This document shows positions 1 through 10,800 of a stretch of 64,000 bases of DNA, piece by piece (within the stretch, counting starts at the first letter, position 1; the number at the start of each line of letters is the position of its first letter). This DNA comes from Micrasema longulum (Eukaryota; Arthropoda; Insecta; Trichoptera; Brachycentridae): the NCBI GenBank assembly GCA_022494885.1, contig JAGVSM010005032.1, positions 297,283 through 361,282 on the forward strand, written 5' to 3'. The notes beneath the pieces are model-generated. The model ran no database searches. It was not told where the DNA came from and worked only from the letters and a program-made list of their open reading frames with translations. Made by a program: the position numbers and the translations under genes.

Positions 1-86
1 AAAAAACCAAACTAACATATGCTGAATTTACGAAAACATGATTTATTTGGAGTACGCATTTATTTTTTTTTTAAATATATTTTTTT

Positions 87-735
87 TTAAAGAATGTGTC
101 TATCTGTTCCTTCCTTGTTAATCCAAGACCTCAAACCTACTTTAAACTGAACCAGTGATTTAATGTTTTGTAGTTCCTTAGTTAGAAGATTGAAGGATCT
201 TGGACCAACGAGTAAGAAGTGCCTCTGTGCAAACTTACTTCTGCATCCTGGAACTGACAGTACACTATCGGATCTATTACAAATACGATTTAAATTATTA
301 AAGATATTTCAGGCACTGAAATAAATATAATTTTCTAAAACTAAGGAGTCCACTCTCTACGTGTAATTTATTATTAGGAAATAGTCTATGTTTTTTGTAA
401 ATTATCTTAATTATATTTTTCTGTGCAATTTCTACTGGGCGACTATGCAGTTCCGTGACTCCTCCCCACCCTTTTATACCATTTGTTATTGGGGATTGAA
501 TTAAAGCGTAATATACCATTTTTAATTTTTCTTTGATAAATATATTTTTTAGCCTTTGGAAGACATAAGATAAATGTCTAAGTGTATCTGTTAGTTTAGC
601 TATATGTTTTTCCTGGCTGGCTGGTTTAAACAAAACATAGAATTGCCCTTCGTCAATTTGATAACACCAATATCTCATTTTTTCATTATTGTGGACTGGC
701 TACTTTCTGCATAACTACCTTTAATTGTTACCCTG
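87..735 (-). pseudogene. LINE family A, reverse transcriptase C-terminal relic
   Basis: This is the C-terminal part of a non-LTR retrotransposon polyprotein (Jockey/CR1-like). The open stretch at 298-678 carries the post-catalytic region with YYALIQS and GIKGWGG, matching the common 'YxxLxxSxxxYGIxxWG' pattern after the RT domain. A one-base shift near 300 changes frame. The remaining tail reads through GPRSFNLL and ends at a TAA at 87-89. A second copy of the same tail lies at 38345-38530 (minus), which confirms the frame. The 5' part is missing, as in 5'-truncated LINE insertions. The block around 640-735 recurs at 54150-54215. Confidence 0.72.
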
Positions 736-794
736 TTCATTGTACCTTTTGCTTCGATTTTTTTTCGTTAGGTTTCTTTGAGCCTTACTTTATG

Positions 795-914
795 AATTCG
801 GCGTAAAGTTACCCTTAAGTATAGTGGTATAATTCCTTATTATAGTGGTAGAATAACGATGGTAGTCCCATCCAAATTATACCACTGTATTTTAGTGTAA
901 CTTTACGCCGAATT
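795..914. mobile_element. Small 120-bp inverted-repeat element (MITE-like)
   Basis: The two ends are inverted copies of about 40 bp. Both start AATTCGGCGTAAAGTTAC and both run inward to AGTGGTATAATT with a few mismatches, leaving a loop of about 40 bp. No coding capacity. No clear target duplication is visible. It could be a MITE or a fold-back duplication. Confidence 0.6.
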
Positions 915-1006
915 AAGAAATATGGCCCTTTGTTTTCCTTTTATATTTAATTTGCTTTTTTTTGTCTTTTTCGTATGACTGTGGAATTCGCTGAAGTTAA
1001 TTATAA

Positions 1007-1040
1007 CTAAAAATCCTTTATATTAATAAAGGATTTTTAG
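1007..1040. repeat. Perfect 14-bp hairpin
   Basis: CTAAAAATCCTTTA at 1007-1020 is followed by a 6-nt loop and its exact reverse complement at 1027-1040. No function can be assigned. Confidence 0.7.
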
Positions 1041-1424
1041 ACCAGTAATATTTAGTTTTGTGTTTTTCAATGCCTTTTATTTTATTTTGTGTTACTTCTG
1101 GTAATCAGTTTGTGAACCAGAAATGAATTAATAGAATTTAAATGTTATTTTCAATAAAATAACGCCATATTTATTTCATTTTTAGTGATTTCTTTGTAGA
1201 AATATTGGCGTTCTTGTGATTTACTCAAATATTAAAATTTTGAGACTATTTACAAGTTGTAAAATGTTCATTGCAAATAATTGTGTAAAATCACTCTTTT
1301 TTTACTTTTCTGTCTACCAGTTAAGAGATACAGGTCTCGTCATCGAGATAAATACCACTAAAAACATTTACTATTAATAATACCTAGACGTTGCACAAAA
1401 ATACAAAACGTTTTTTTTTTGCAG

Positions 1425-1487
1425 GAATAGAATTCGGAACCTTCCATGGGTGAGTCAATCGTTTTAACCACTATACCACGGAGTTCC
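1425..1487 (-). repeat. SINE2 head fragment
   Basis: Reverse complement of the tRNA-like head of SINE2: a diverged 'CCGTGGTATAGTGGT' A-box region and 'GGAAGGTTCCG', but the B box is damaged. The tail is missing and a poly-T run precedes it on the plus strand. Confidence 0.55.
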
Positions 1488-1499
1488 CTAATTTTTTGC

Positions 1500-1620
1500 T
1501 TGCTTATTACTTTGTTGACTTTTTTATTTATTAAATTTATTATATACGCCTAGAGAGCTTTTACATGACAGGTATAAAATTACAATTCAAGCGTTTCATT
1601 ACAAAAGGTAATAAGTAGGT
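1500..1620 (-). repeat. Dispersed repeat, probable LINE 3' UTR
   Basis: A block around 1536-1620 (motif GAGAGCTT, then ACATGACAGGTATAAAAT) recurs at 56335-56420. Both follow TTTATTTATT-type runs, which suggests the 3' ends of minus-strand LINEs. Confidence 0.45.
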
Positions 1621-2329
1621 CTTATGAATATGTATCTAATAAATTATTGTTTTTTATCTATAAATTATTTATATTTATTATCTCGTTACAAACATAAAAT
1701 TATACATTTATACAAAGTTAGTTAGACTACCCCGTTCTGAAGAAGCCAAAAAAATTATAAAAATAACAGTAATCAATATATAGACACAATAAATGCAGGT
1801 AGAAAATATAGTTAAGTATATACCCAAAACAAAAAAATATTAGTAAAAAACATACAAAAAACCCAATAATCCAAATCCAAAATCCGCAGTAATAAAAAAA
1901 ATACATAGTAAAAGACATAGTAAAAATACATATACGTTAGAGTGAGATGGATATATGACGAACGAACGAACTTACGAAACGAAATTGTGACAGAATAAGC
2001 CTTCTGTTTTTTTGCATAAATGATAGTTATACAGGTTTATCAAACGTGTGTTTTTTTTTTATTTCAATGTTTAATAAAAATCTCCTGTAAACGATAATAT
2101 TTTTTTTTAACATTATTATGATTGAATAATTCTAAATAAAGCGATGTTTCCTTATTTTCGTTTTATTCCCGCAAAAGTGTCAATTGAATACATATATCTC
2201 TATTGTTGTGTGTTTTCTTGCAATTGGTGATCGTAATTATCTATATACCTGTGTAAGTATATCGTAAAATGAAGCATGTAAATTAATTTTGCATTAAAAT
2301 GAAAAATGCGTTGTTACTTAAAAATGTAC
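1621..2329. other. AT-rich stretch, nothing recognised
   Basis: Very AT-rich DNA with homopolymer runs. The only open frame (1727-1918, minus) is a Phe/Tyr/Leu-rich low-complexity artefact. I see no conserved feature. Confidence 0.5.
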
Positions 2330-2815
2330 AACAACAACAACAACAAACCATCACGCCGTTTCTCCGTAGGGGTAGACAGAGAGGATAGAACGCCATAACA
2401 CTCTATCTTGGCATACAGACCTCGCTTCCTCTACATTCATACATCTTCTTATGCACGCACGCCGATTATTCCTACTTTTGACATGTCCATCTTCAAGTAT
2501 TTGATGGACTTGATCGTGCCATGTCTTTCTCGGTCTTCCTCGTTTTCTGCATCCATCAACATTTGCATCGTAGATCCTTTTAGTCGTTCTTTCGCTGTCC
2601 ATTCGCTGTACATGTCCAAACCAACGCAGCACCCCTTTCTTATTCTGTCAATAATGCATGACTCAGCCTTACACACTTCACGGATCTCGACATTTGTGCA
2701 CCTATCATACATCGTTTTACCACACATTCGCCTGAGGGATCGCATTTCGACAGCATTCAACCTACTTTCATCATTATTTTTCCAATTCCATACTTCGCTC
2801 CCATACATTAGAGTT
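2330..2815 (-). pseudogene. RTE-like LINE C-terminus (family B), frameshifted
   Basis: Two overlapping minus frames together give the C-terminal region of an RTE-like LINE: MYGSEVW, LNAVEMRSLRRMCGKTM and TNVEIREVC in one frame, then LRWFGHVQRMDSER and GRPRKTWHDQV in the other. A frameshift lies near 2630. The coding part stops near 2351, and the element ends in a (TTG)n array (minus sense), seen as CAACAACAACAAC at 2330-2346. RTE-clade elements usually end in short tandem repeats rather than poly-A. A related copy at 26745-27160 keeps this region in one frame. Confidence 0.8.
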
Positions 2816-3009
2816 GGTGTAAAATGTAAAGGTGCTTAAATAGAAATAGAATGTTTAAATAGGAAAATTGAAAACGAAGTCAATTTTTAACTGAATTTTT
2901 GCATGATTTTATTTTGAAAAACATATACGTTTTTTGTAATTAAATGTAAAAACTCGATAAAGAACGAGCATAGAATTTAAGTTGCGAAGGTATAAGTATT
3001 TAAATGATT

Positions 3010-3367
3010 AGGGTAATCCAATTTCATTCTGAGTTAGAAATAATGAATTTGCCAAGTAAGAATCTATAAGACCCTTGGTGCAACGTGAAAGAGTGTGCGT
3101 TCAAAAATTGCCATTGTATGCGTTAGTAGGCTGGAACCATTTTGACGAAATTTTTTTTCCCACGCGCGGGTGATGTGGCCTTAATAAAAATACTTTTCAT
3201 TAATGAGCAGGTTCCTAGGTAGTTGTTAACGATTGAACTCCAAAACTTGAAATTATTAATATTTAAATATTGAATTTAAGTAGGTACCTAGGTACTTTTT
3301 TAAGATTGAGTCAAATACATAAAATAAACATTTTCAAATACAGAATTGTTTTTGTAAATGTCACACC
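3010..3367 (+). repeat. Dispersed repeat H, copy 1
   Basis: About 180 bp here align with 13000-13160 (shared GAACTCCAAAA and AAGTAGGT motifs, then TTTTCAAATA). The family has further pieces at 6080-6450, 12933-13385 and 22095-22260. No coding capacity seen. Confidence 0.5.
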
Positions 3368-3597
3368 CTGCTCTAATTATTATTTTTATCATGGATAACT
3401 TATGTAGCGCCATTTTCGTAATATAATACCTCAAGGGCGCCTTACATAGTGATTATTTAGATAAATCAATTTAATCGAAGCTTTTAAATTTGTAATTTAA
3501 TTGAAACAATTTATTTTGCTGCCACATGCAACGGATTCATTCAAGTAATTTAGAGAACAAGTGGGTTTTAAGTTTTTTCCGAAACATCACTTCACAG
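3368..3597 (-). pseudogene. CR1/L2-like LINE 3' end (family I), copy 1
   Basis: On the minus strand 3548-3597 encodes the last residues of the family I protein (RKKLKTHLFS). The following 3' UTR matches 34976-35145, including the terminal 'GACGCTATATAAGTTATCC'-type block and an AT-rich (TTA)-like end. Ends of this kind are typical of CR1/L2-related LINEs. The rest is 5'-truncated. Confidence 0.7.
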
Positions 3598-3998
3598 GGA
3601 CCCACTATATTTATTTATTTATTTATTTATTTCTTTTATTTCATTTTATTTGGGATTTTTACAGCTATTACATAAACAAAATAATTAGAAAAATCTTAAC
3701 AATACTAAAGCCAATTAAAAAAATCCACTGTAAATATAATGACACATAATATATAAGAAAAGAAGTTTAGTAATTTTATTTTTGTGACGTTTGTATTCAT
3801 GTGTATGTGAATGTGTGTATGCGTGAATGAATGAGGGAGAGGATATATGTGCGTGTGGGAATGAAAGAGGGAGAGGGTGCGTTTGTATGGGTGCGTAAGT
3901 ATGAAAATAATATATTTGCTTAAAACTTGTAAATTGTATAAAAAATGGTACAATAAAGAGCTTAGTAAAAAGTTAGAAACCTTTTTGTTAAAATTCAA
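3598..3998 (-). repeat. LINE family U 3' UTR with ATAA-type tail
   Basis: This minus-strand block matches plus-strand 42945-43155 plus 43610-43725, including the run of CACACA/CACGCA-rich sequence and 'ACATGAATACAAACGTCAC'. It ends in (AAAT)n at 3608-3631. Open frames here are low-complexity His/Thr artefacts. It abuts the family I fragment with no gap. Confidence 0.65.
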
Positions 3999-4274
3999 AT
4001 GACGAAATGATATAAATTGTTTTTTTTTTTTTTAAGTATGTTAAATTTCAAAACCGTATTCTGAAGAACCGTAGTCTTTTTTAAATTTAACTGATACACA
4101 TCGAATGAATAATGTGCGACGAGTCCCATACAATACAGTAGGTAATCACAAAATGCAGTAAATACGAAATAATGACAACAATAAAATAAGGATTGACAAT
4201 ACGCGAACGTTGATTCAAAACGAACACACAAATGCATATTATATGCACCTACATAATATATAAATAAGAATAAC

Positions 4275-6078
4275 ATATGAGTTTAATAGAAATGATTCGG
4301 ATTATAAAAATCAGGTGTCACAAACAGTTGGCCCGCAGTACGGGGATACATAATTATATTAAAAGATCTTCTCACTATAAAACTTATATTAGTTCAGGGA
4401 TAGAGAGCAACGGAGAGGAGGATGCGGACAAAGACAATTTATTACCTATGGCAGTTTTGATAAATTTAATATTTTTGGTAAATATATCTATGTCGTCAAA
4501 TTTCCTGTTATACGTATCCATAATACTGTTAATCGTAGCGTTTTTTGACGAATTTGTTCTGCATTTAGGTATGTGGAAAAGTTGTGTATAACGCGTTTGT
4601 CTCTGTGGTACCTTAAGATGAATGCGGATAACCAATTCGGGGGAATCTATTTTATCAGATATTATGTTGGTGAGTAACACTATATCAGCTGTGGTTCGTC
4701 TATCAGCGAGAGTTTGGATATTATGAAAAACGCACGCTTGGCGATAATCTGGAAAATTGAGATGTAATCTACGGTTTAAATTTTTTATAAAATTTTTTTG
4801 AATTCTTTCAATTTTGCAGGAATGAATTTTATAATAAGGAGACCAGACAGGTGAAGAAAATTCTAGTAAACTACGAACATAAGAAAAATATAATTTTTTA
4901 AGAGTATCGGTATTTTGAAACGGTTTGCCTGTGCGTAGTATAAATCCTAGTGTTCTAAAAGATTTTTCAGTAATACCATCGATGTGACGATTAAAAGTTA
5001 ATTTTTCATCTAAGAGGATACCTAAATCACGGACGGTTTCGACAGATTTAATATTTGTATTATTTAATTTGTAATTAAAATCGATGGCACGGGTCTTTCT
5101 TTTGAATGTTATTTTTAGGCATTTTTCAGGGTTAAGCGATAGTTTATTATTTATACAATAAACCGACAGTCTAGTGAGGTCCTCCTGCATTTTATGACAG
5201 TCATTAGTATTTTCAATATTTAAGTATACCTTCATGTCGTCTGCATACATAATGTATTTAGAGTTATTAAAACAATCGCCTATATCATGAACATATACAT
5301 TGAATAAAAGGGGTCCTAAATGGCTACCTTGAGGGACACCAGATGGAAGCAAGGAAAAGTCAGAAGAGTGCCCGCCAACGACGACTGCCTGACTCCTTTT
5401 ACTGATGTAAGAACCAAGCCAACATAAGAGATCTCTATTAATTCCGATTGCTATTAACTTTTTTTAAGAGGATTGAATGATCAACACGATCAAACGCCTT
5501 TGAATAATCAGTGTAAATAACGTCAGATTGTAATCCCTTGGCCATACACTCAGCAATATCGGTTGTGAAGAGCGTTAAATTAGAAACTACTGATCGTTTC
5601 CGCATAAAACCGTGCTGTTCATTTGGAATGTGTAAAGCAACTTCAGATAAAAGGTGATTATAAACTAACATTTCAAATATTTTGCTAAACACTGGTAAGA
5701 TTGAGACCGGTCGATAATTCTCAACTTTATTTTTGAGGCCACTTTTATGAATGGGAATGATAAGTGCTCTTTTCCAGTGACTCGGAAAGACTCCATCTTT
5801 TAATGAGCGATTGAATATAATTGTTAGAGGTTTGGCAAGTTGATTTGCACATTTGATTGCGAATAATGGAGGAATGTCATCGCTTCCAGCACCTTTGCTA
5901 GAATCTAATTTAGTAAGAATTTTACGGACATCGTCGTAAGAAAAGTTAATTGAAGATGTAGCAACATTGCGTGTGCTTTGATGGAGTGGGGAGGTTATGC
6001 AGGCTTCATCGATCAAATTGCTTTGAGTATAGACCGAATTAAAATAATTAGAGAAGTGGTTGACTTTAGGATTACGCT
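4275..6078 (-). pseudogene. LINE reverse transcriptase (family C, Jockey-like), best preserved in window
   Basis: This is a reverse-transcriptase domain read on the minus strand in two blocks. Block 6016-5438 carries RPVSILPVFSKIFE, PNEQHGFMRKRS and YTDYSKAFDRVDHSILL (first catalytic Asp). Block 5352-4384 carries SGVPQGSHLGPLLFNVYVHDI in part, the catalytic YADD (codons at 5236-5247), LSLNPEKC, and RDLGILLDEKLTFNRHI (thumb). The blocks differ by one base: a run of seven T at 5459-5465 appears one base too long. Coding similarity continues upstream of the first Met to about 6078, where repeat H begins abruptly, so the copy is 5'-truncated with no endonuclease or ORF1. It ends at a TAA near 4382, followed by a short 3' region. 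Confidence 0.88.
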
Positions 6079-6079
6079 T

Positions 6080-6450
6080 TCAAAAATGTATTGAATGTCA
6101 GTTAATATTATTTTCGTATAACAAAAAAATGTCTAGAAGTTATAAGAAATTTAAGAAAAGAATCTGATTGAGATCCGCAAAAGACAAAAGCTGCTTGTAA
6201 ACATTCAAAATTTAAATTCAAACATTTTTTATACGCAAAAAAATAATGTCGAATGTAACCCTGGTAGGTCAATGAAGGAAAAATATTTTTTCACAGATTA
6301 GATTGAAGGTTTAAAGATCTACAAACGTGCGCAGCGCAAAGCTCATTATTATGAGAAAACTGCACATAAATCGGTTAAACCGTTTACGAGAAGTTGAGTG
6401 ACATCACACGTACAAAAGTATTATACATGTATTTAAAAAGTTAAATAAAT
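6080..6450 (+). repeat. Dispersed repeat H, copy 2
   Basis: Aligns with 13205-13385 in its first half (AAAAATGTATT, AGAATCTGA, TGTAAACATTCAAAA) and with 22095-22260 in its second half (CGCAGCGCAAAG, AAATCGGTT, GAGTGACATCACACGTAC). The LINE of family C ends exactly at its left border, so the LINE may have inserted into this repeat. Confidence 0.55.
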
Positions 6451-7290
6451 AAAACGCCTACACAATGAGAAAAGAAGATTAAAGCGTCATAAAAAAGTAA
6501 ATTTCCTATCGAAATTTCATCAAAACACTGAAAGACAAGAAGATTATAATTTGATTCCGTTTCCACCTCGAGAAATTGTTTGAGCCTGGTAAAATATTGT
6601 CTGACATTTTCCGATGCTTTCAACGAAGAAAAAAATACAACCTACATTATTATGGATTTGATACAAATATTTAAAGGTTTTCCTTCATTTTCAGAGCCTT
6701 TATTGAAAATACTACATGTGTTAATTACAATATTATTTTGCATTATAAAAAAGAAAATATTAAAAAATAAGAATTGTCCCGATAAACTTTGAAGCAATAT
6801 GATGTCATCGGATGCTCAGACATTACTTGTAAAAATTTAAATAAAAGAAAACAGACTCAAATAAAACATAAACCAGAACATGACAACATAGTTTTAAATG
6901 GTTAAAAAGTATTTATAAATTTGATAATTTGAAATTACATTAGTGTGTAACATATCAACTAACATATTATTGCTTTTTAGGCTGTGATCATCCTAAACCA
7001 TTATAATAAACAACATCATATAAAGTAAATTAAAATAATATAACTACAGTACATTTACGGAGACTGGATCGCTGTGCACGAGCAAACCACTAAACAGAAA
7101 ACCACAAGCCCACTGCGTGATATCGCATGCAAAAATATACACGGCGTGAAAATACAATACGATGGATCGATTTTTTTGTTTTACAATTATTTACTTATTT
7201 AATACCTGGCAAACGCAATAACTAGTACACCATGAGACCGACTATTCTCTAATCAATTTCCTTTTGCAGGATTTTTTCCTGATTGTACTC
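6451..7290. other. No recognised feature
   Basis: AT-rich DNA. Short open frames at 6441-6623 and 6580-6792 show no family resemblance. I see no supported gene. Confidence 0.4.
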
Positions 7291-7455
7291 GCTAAATTTA
7301 TTTATTCATTCAAAATTACACTAGTTTATATATTAATGAACTTATTAAGGCTTTTTAGGCTATGCCCGTTTCGAGCCATAATAATTAAAAATAAGAATAC
7401 ATAGTAAAATTAATGAAATTAAATTATAATGACATGTGATGCAATAGAATAATAA
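7291..7455 (-). repeat. Probable LINE 3' UTR (minus)
   Basis: Starts with TTTATTTATTCATT, the reverse of a LINE (AAAT)n tail. It contains a GGCTATGCC...CGAGCC short stem, like the 3' UTR stems seen in other LINE families of this window. No protein part is attached. Confidence 0.4.
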
Positions 7456-7930
7456 TCTAGAAAAAATAAGTAATTAGTAATAAATAATAAAATTCTAAAG
7501 AAAACAATGCAAAAAAGATAATCAGAAATAATTTATAAAATATAAATTGTACAAATTAAGATTCACACAAAATCAAATATACAAAATAATGGTATCATTA
7601 AAATCAACAAAATAATAGTAAAATATAGAAGTATTAAAAAAAACAAAATAAATGTATCATTGAAATCAACAGAAAAAGAATATAAAAACATAATTGAAAT
7701 GATAATTGAGATAGGTTTTCTAAAAACTCACTCTATACTAGTAAGAAATATAAAAAAAAGGAGTAATAAATTATATGCCAAATAATAGTACATACAAAAT
7801 TAAATAATACAAAAATACATAAATACAAAAATACATAATGATGATTGATTGATACATGATTTAAATAATAATTTTTATTGAATTATCATGAACATCTCTT
7901 TGAACATCTCAAGTTTTGCAATAGTATTTA
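7456..7930. other. AT-rich stretch with short imperfect direct repeat
   Basis: Almost entirely A/T. A block 'CAAAATAATGGTATCATT' near 7581 is repeated imperfectly near 7645 (period about 64 bp). Nothing else recognised. Confidence 0.4.
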
Positions 7931-8090
7931 AATCGGGTTGTGGCTAGTGTTGCGGACTCACGGATCAGGGGTCCTAGGTTTGAATCCCACTGTACCCCAA
8001 CATGATTTTTAATTTCTAATACTAAGTTATTTACAACTCGTTAAGGATGTCTACCAAAATTGAAGTATTTGGGTAAATTTAAATAAATTT
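7931..8090 (+). repeat. SINE3 copy
   Basis: Head TCGGGTTGTGG with a shortened A-box region, then GGACTCACGGATC and GGTTTGAATCCC (B-box-like), then the body with TTATTTACAACTCGTT. Similar to copies at 15028, 49448 and 61514 (plus) and at 23500 and 62960 (minus). Confidence 0.7.
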
Positions 8091-8149
8091 TTCGAACCCG
8101 ATTTAAAACAGCATTTTATTTTAATTAGTATTACTTGATAATTATATTC

Positions 8150-8360
8150 TGTGTTTCTCTTTATTTTGCTTTATATATTTTTTTTTATTCTCATGTATAT
8201 TCGAAATTATATAACTTCAAATTACTTAATAACCATAATAGTCAAAGCCACTCTCCAAGAACAAGAGCTAGTCTCTTTTTTGGGAAGTTACGGTTTTAAG
8301 ATTAACTAAATATATAAAAGTAGATTGTAATAGAAAAAAAACATGCATAATTTCATGCAA
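8150..8360 (+). repeat. LINE family F 3' UTR
   Basis: Aligns with 17335-17575, including the hairpin block 8250-8289 (ACTCTCCAAGAACAAGAG ... TTTGGGAAGT). In the second copy this block follows a LINE C-terminus, so it is read as an isolated, 5'-truncated LINE 3' end. Confidence 0.6.
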
Positions 8361-8414
8361 CCATACTGATTTATAAAAAAATACAAAAGCGCTAATATTT
8401 ATTTTAACATATTC

Positions 8415-8590
8415 ACGTAAAAAGGTGTATTTACACTAAAATATTTATAGTCCCTGAGTTGGCACCTGAAGTGTTAGACTGATCATCTTACATTCGTGTA
8501 ATAAAAATGACCAAGATACGCTGCGATTGGTGTACCATTGCAGTGCCTAAAGCACCATTGGTTGCGAAAAGATAATGATGATAAAAAGGT
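8415..8590 (+). repeat. SINE1 body without head
   Basis: Contains TAGTCCCTGAGTTGGCACC, GTGTTAGACTGATCATCTTA, ATACGCTGCGATTGGTGTACC and a tail GATAATGATGATAA. The tRNA-like head is missing. Confidence 0.7.
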
Positions 8591-9020
8591 TTTCTCCCCT
8601 AACCAATTTATCTCATTAGTAAATATATCTCAAACGTATGTGATAAAAGATACATCTCATACATTTCCCTTACTCTACTTAGATTTTATGGGGGTGAAAT
8701 GATCGCCTCTCTGTAAACAATTTGAAGGTAATACTCTTTTATATCCTTTTTATCACAAAGGCCTTTCTAGAAGGTTCTGCGAACAACGGCTCTAAGCCAT
8801 GGAGTCTTTTATAGACAGCGAGTCGTGGGATCAAATAATATTTTATCTTGACGTTTTAAGAGCATTGTGTTCATTCGGATATAAGAAATTCGTTTGTTTT
8901 TATATCTGTCTGATATAAAACAGATCGAAAATTAAGTAACGGATTGCGTATCTAATGGATTAAAAAAATATGTCTGACATTCTTCTTTTTCTTATTTAGT
9001 CAACGCTTTTCATCCCATTT
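8591..9020. other. No recognised feature
   Basis: AT-rich unique-looking DNA. No supported gene or repeat. Confidence 0.35.
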
Positions 9021-9024
9021 AAAT

Positions 9025-9595
9025 AATCTCTCTCTCTCTCTCCGATGGCGCTACAGCCCATATCGAGCTTTGGCCTCCTGCAACTTTCGCCTCCAACTCT
9101 GTCGGTCCTCAGCCGCCGTCTTCCAATTTGCCACCTGGAGAAACTGCGCTGCATCCTTTCTCACTTCATCCTCCCATCTCAGCCTGGGTCTTCCCACTAA
9201 TCTCTTTCCTCCCGGGTGTCCGCACATTATTGTTTTAGGGACACGTGAGTCAGGCATTCGCTGTACATGTCCGGCCCATCGTAATCTAAGCATCTTCATA
9301 TGTGCCGAGATGCTCGGGGCCTGGTATATATTGTAAAGTTCTTCGTTATACCGAATGCGCCATTGATTATTCTCTCTCACTGGTCCACAGATTCTTCTGA
9401 GTACTTTTCATTCAAAAGTGTCCAGCATTTCAGCCATCTTTACTGTCAGTGTTAACGCCTCACACCTATATGCCAATATAGTCCGTATAATTGTTTTGTA
9501 TATGGTTATTTTGGTTTTCCTGTGGAGGTTACATGATTTGAACACTGGCAGCAAAGAAAAGTATGTTTTGTTGGCTGCTGTGATTAATTTTAAAT
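9025..9595 (-). pseudogene. RTE-like LINE C-terminus (family D) with (GA)n end
   Basis: The minus strand encodes the C-terminal region of an RTE-like reverse transcriptase. From 9595 it reads through YRCEALTLTVKMAEML, one in-frame TGA near 9410, then VLRRICGPVREN, LRLRWAGHVQRMPDSR, GRPRLRWEDEV and a closing EAKARYGL before a TAG near 9050. The GPVREN and AGHVQRMP motifs are typical of insect 'endonuclease-reverse transcriptase' C-termini. The element ends in (GA)n, seen as CTCTCTCTCTCTCT at 9028-9043, as expected for a microsatellite-ended RTE. The RT core is missing. Confidence 0.8.
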
Positions 9596-9617
9596 AACCC
9601 TTGATTTAAAATCATTT

Positions 9618-9698
9618 TCTAGCCCTGTAAATGCTTAGACTTACTTATCCCTTCCCTAAAAATGTTTTCCCCCTCAGTTGTAATAAATTAATTCTGAT
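9618..9698 (-). repeat. M1 fragment (start of module B)
   Basis: Reverse complement of the first part of module B: CCCTGTAAATGCTTAGACTT, then CCCTTC, AAAATGTTTT and a TTGTAATAAATTA end. It abuts the truncated 5' end of LINE D. Confidence 0.65.
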
Positions 9699-9699
9699 A

Positions 9700-10560
9700 A
9701 AATCTCAGACAAATAAGTAAAAAAATCAGCTTCTTTATTTTTTTTAATCAGTTTTAAAGGCCACCACTGTTCACGTGTAAACAGCTATTCGCAGGACAAA
9801 ACATTGTCCCGAGACATCGCCACTGAGATAGACGGGCAGGCTATCTCTGCGGAACAATGATAACCCCCACCACCACGTGAAGCCAAGACCTTGTGAAAAT
9901 AGCGATTTTCTCGACGTGAATTTTTCACTCCCGCACATTTTTTTCTGGCGGAAATGGTGACAGAATTACAAAAATATGTATTTAATTGGTTCTTTAACAA
10001 TTTCAATATATCTTGGCATAAAATAAATAATATTTTTCGTGAACTCGCACGAAAAAAACTGCGGCTAAATTTTCGTATTGTTCCGGCGTTTTGTCATGGA
10101 ACTGGGACAAGAGAATATTGTCACATTTATTGTATTGTCTTCATGCACACGACCCTTTACGATTGAATATTCAGTACTAAGATATATATTTGGAGGTCAT
10201 TTGACCTCGCAGGTAGCATTATCGAACGATTTCTTTTCAAAGGTCTATAATAACCATAAAGCCTCCATTGTGAAAGATATTCCAAGCATAATAAGGAAAG
10301 ATTTGCCCAAAGGCTTACGTCCTAATTCCTTAAAAAATATGGAAAATCCTGACAAGGGTAAAATGTATAATATTCGAATCTAGTTGCCATTTGTATTGAA
10401 ATCATAATAAATTTGGATACCTACTTCAAAGGATACGTACGTCTATCGTAATTATGTCATTTATTTTTTTTGTACGTATAAAGGTATACGTATATAACAT
10501 ACATTTAAAAAAAATTTTCAATGAGAAAATTCAATGGATTTTTTTTTTGTTAATAGACTA
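9700..10560. other. Unassigned region with an orphan 101-codon frame
   Basis: The plus strand is open at 10078-10383 (contains GGHLTSQVALSNDFF and IVKDIPSIIRKDLPKGLRP). I recognise no family, transit signal or domain, and coding status is unproven. The flanks are AT-rich without recognised repeats. It could be a degenerate transposon segment or a host exon. Confidence 0.2.
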
Positions 10561-10579
10561 TTAAACTAAGCCAAAAAAT

Positions 10580-10800
10580 GTTTGTTTTAAATTTTTATAT
10601 TTATTTATTTTATTTGGGAAATCAACAGTTCTATATACATATTTATAGTAAACAAACAGATATAGTGTATAAACTCAGAACTAATAACAGATTTCCACAT
10701 AGTGTACAAAGTTAGTAAAGAAAATATTTTACATATCAAATAAATACATGTAAGTTTATACATACGAAAATGTTATTTTCATGTACTCGTAAATATTTTA
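10580..10800 (-). repeat. Probable LINE 3' UTR end (minus)
   Basis: Begins TTTATATTTATTTATTTTATTTGGG, the reverse of a LINE AT-rich tail, followed by about 180 bp of AT-rich sequence. The attached protein part is not recognised. Confidence 0.35.

Noticed and set aside
1727..1918. 63-codon minus frame rich in Phe/Tyr/Leu
   Set aside because: Low-complexity translation of A/T-rich DNA; no start context or family.
2408..2839. 143-codon plus-strand open frame
   Set aside because: It is the antisense shadow of the RTE-like LINE B on the minus strand, which carries clear family motifs.
3780..3910. GT-rich block as telomeric or regulatory sequence
   Set aside because: It is shared with 43040-43130 inside a LINE 3' UTR and is not a TTAGG repeat.
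4277..4591. 104-codon plus frame
   Set aside because: Antisense of the LINE C C-terminus.
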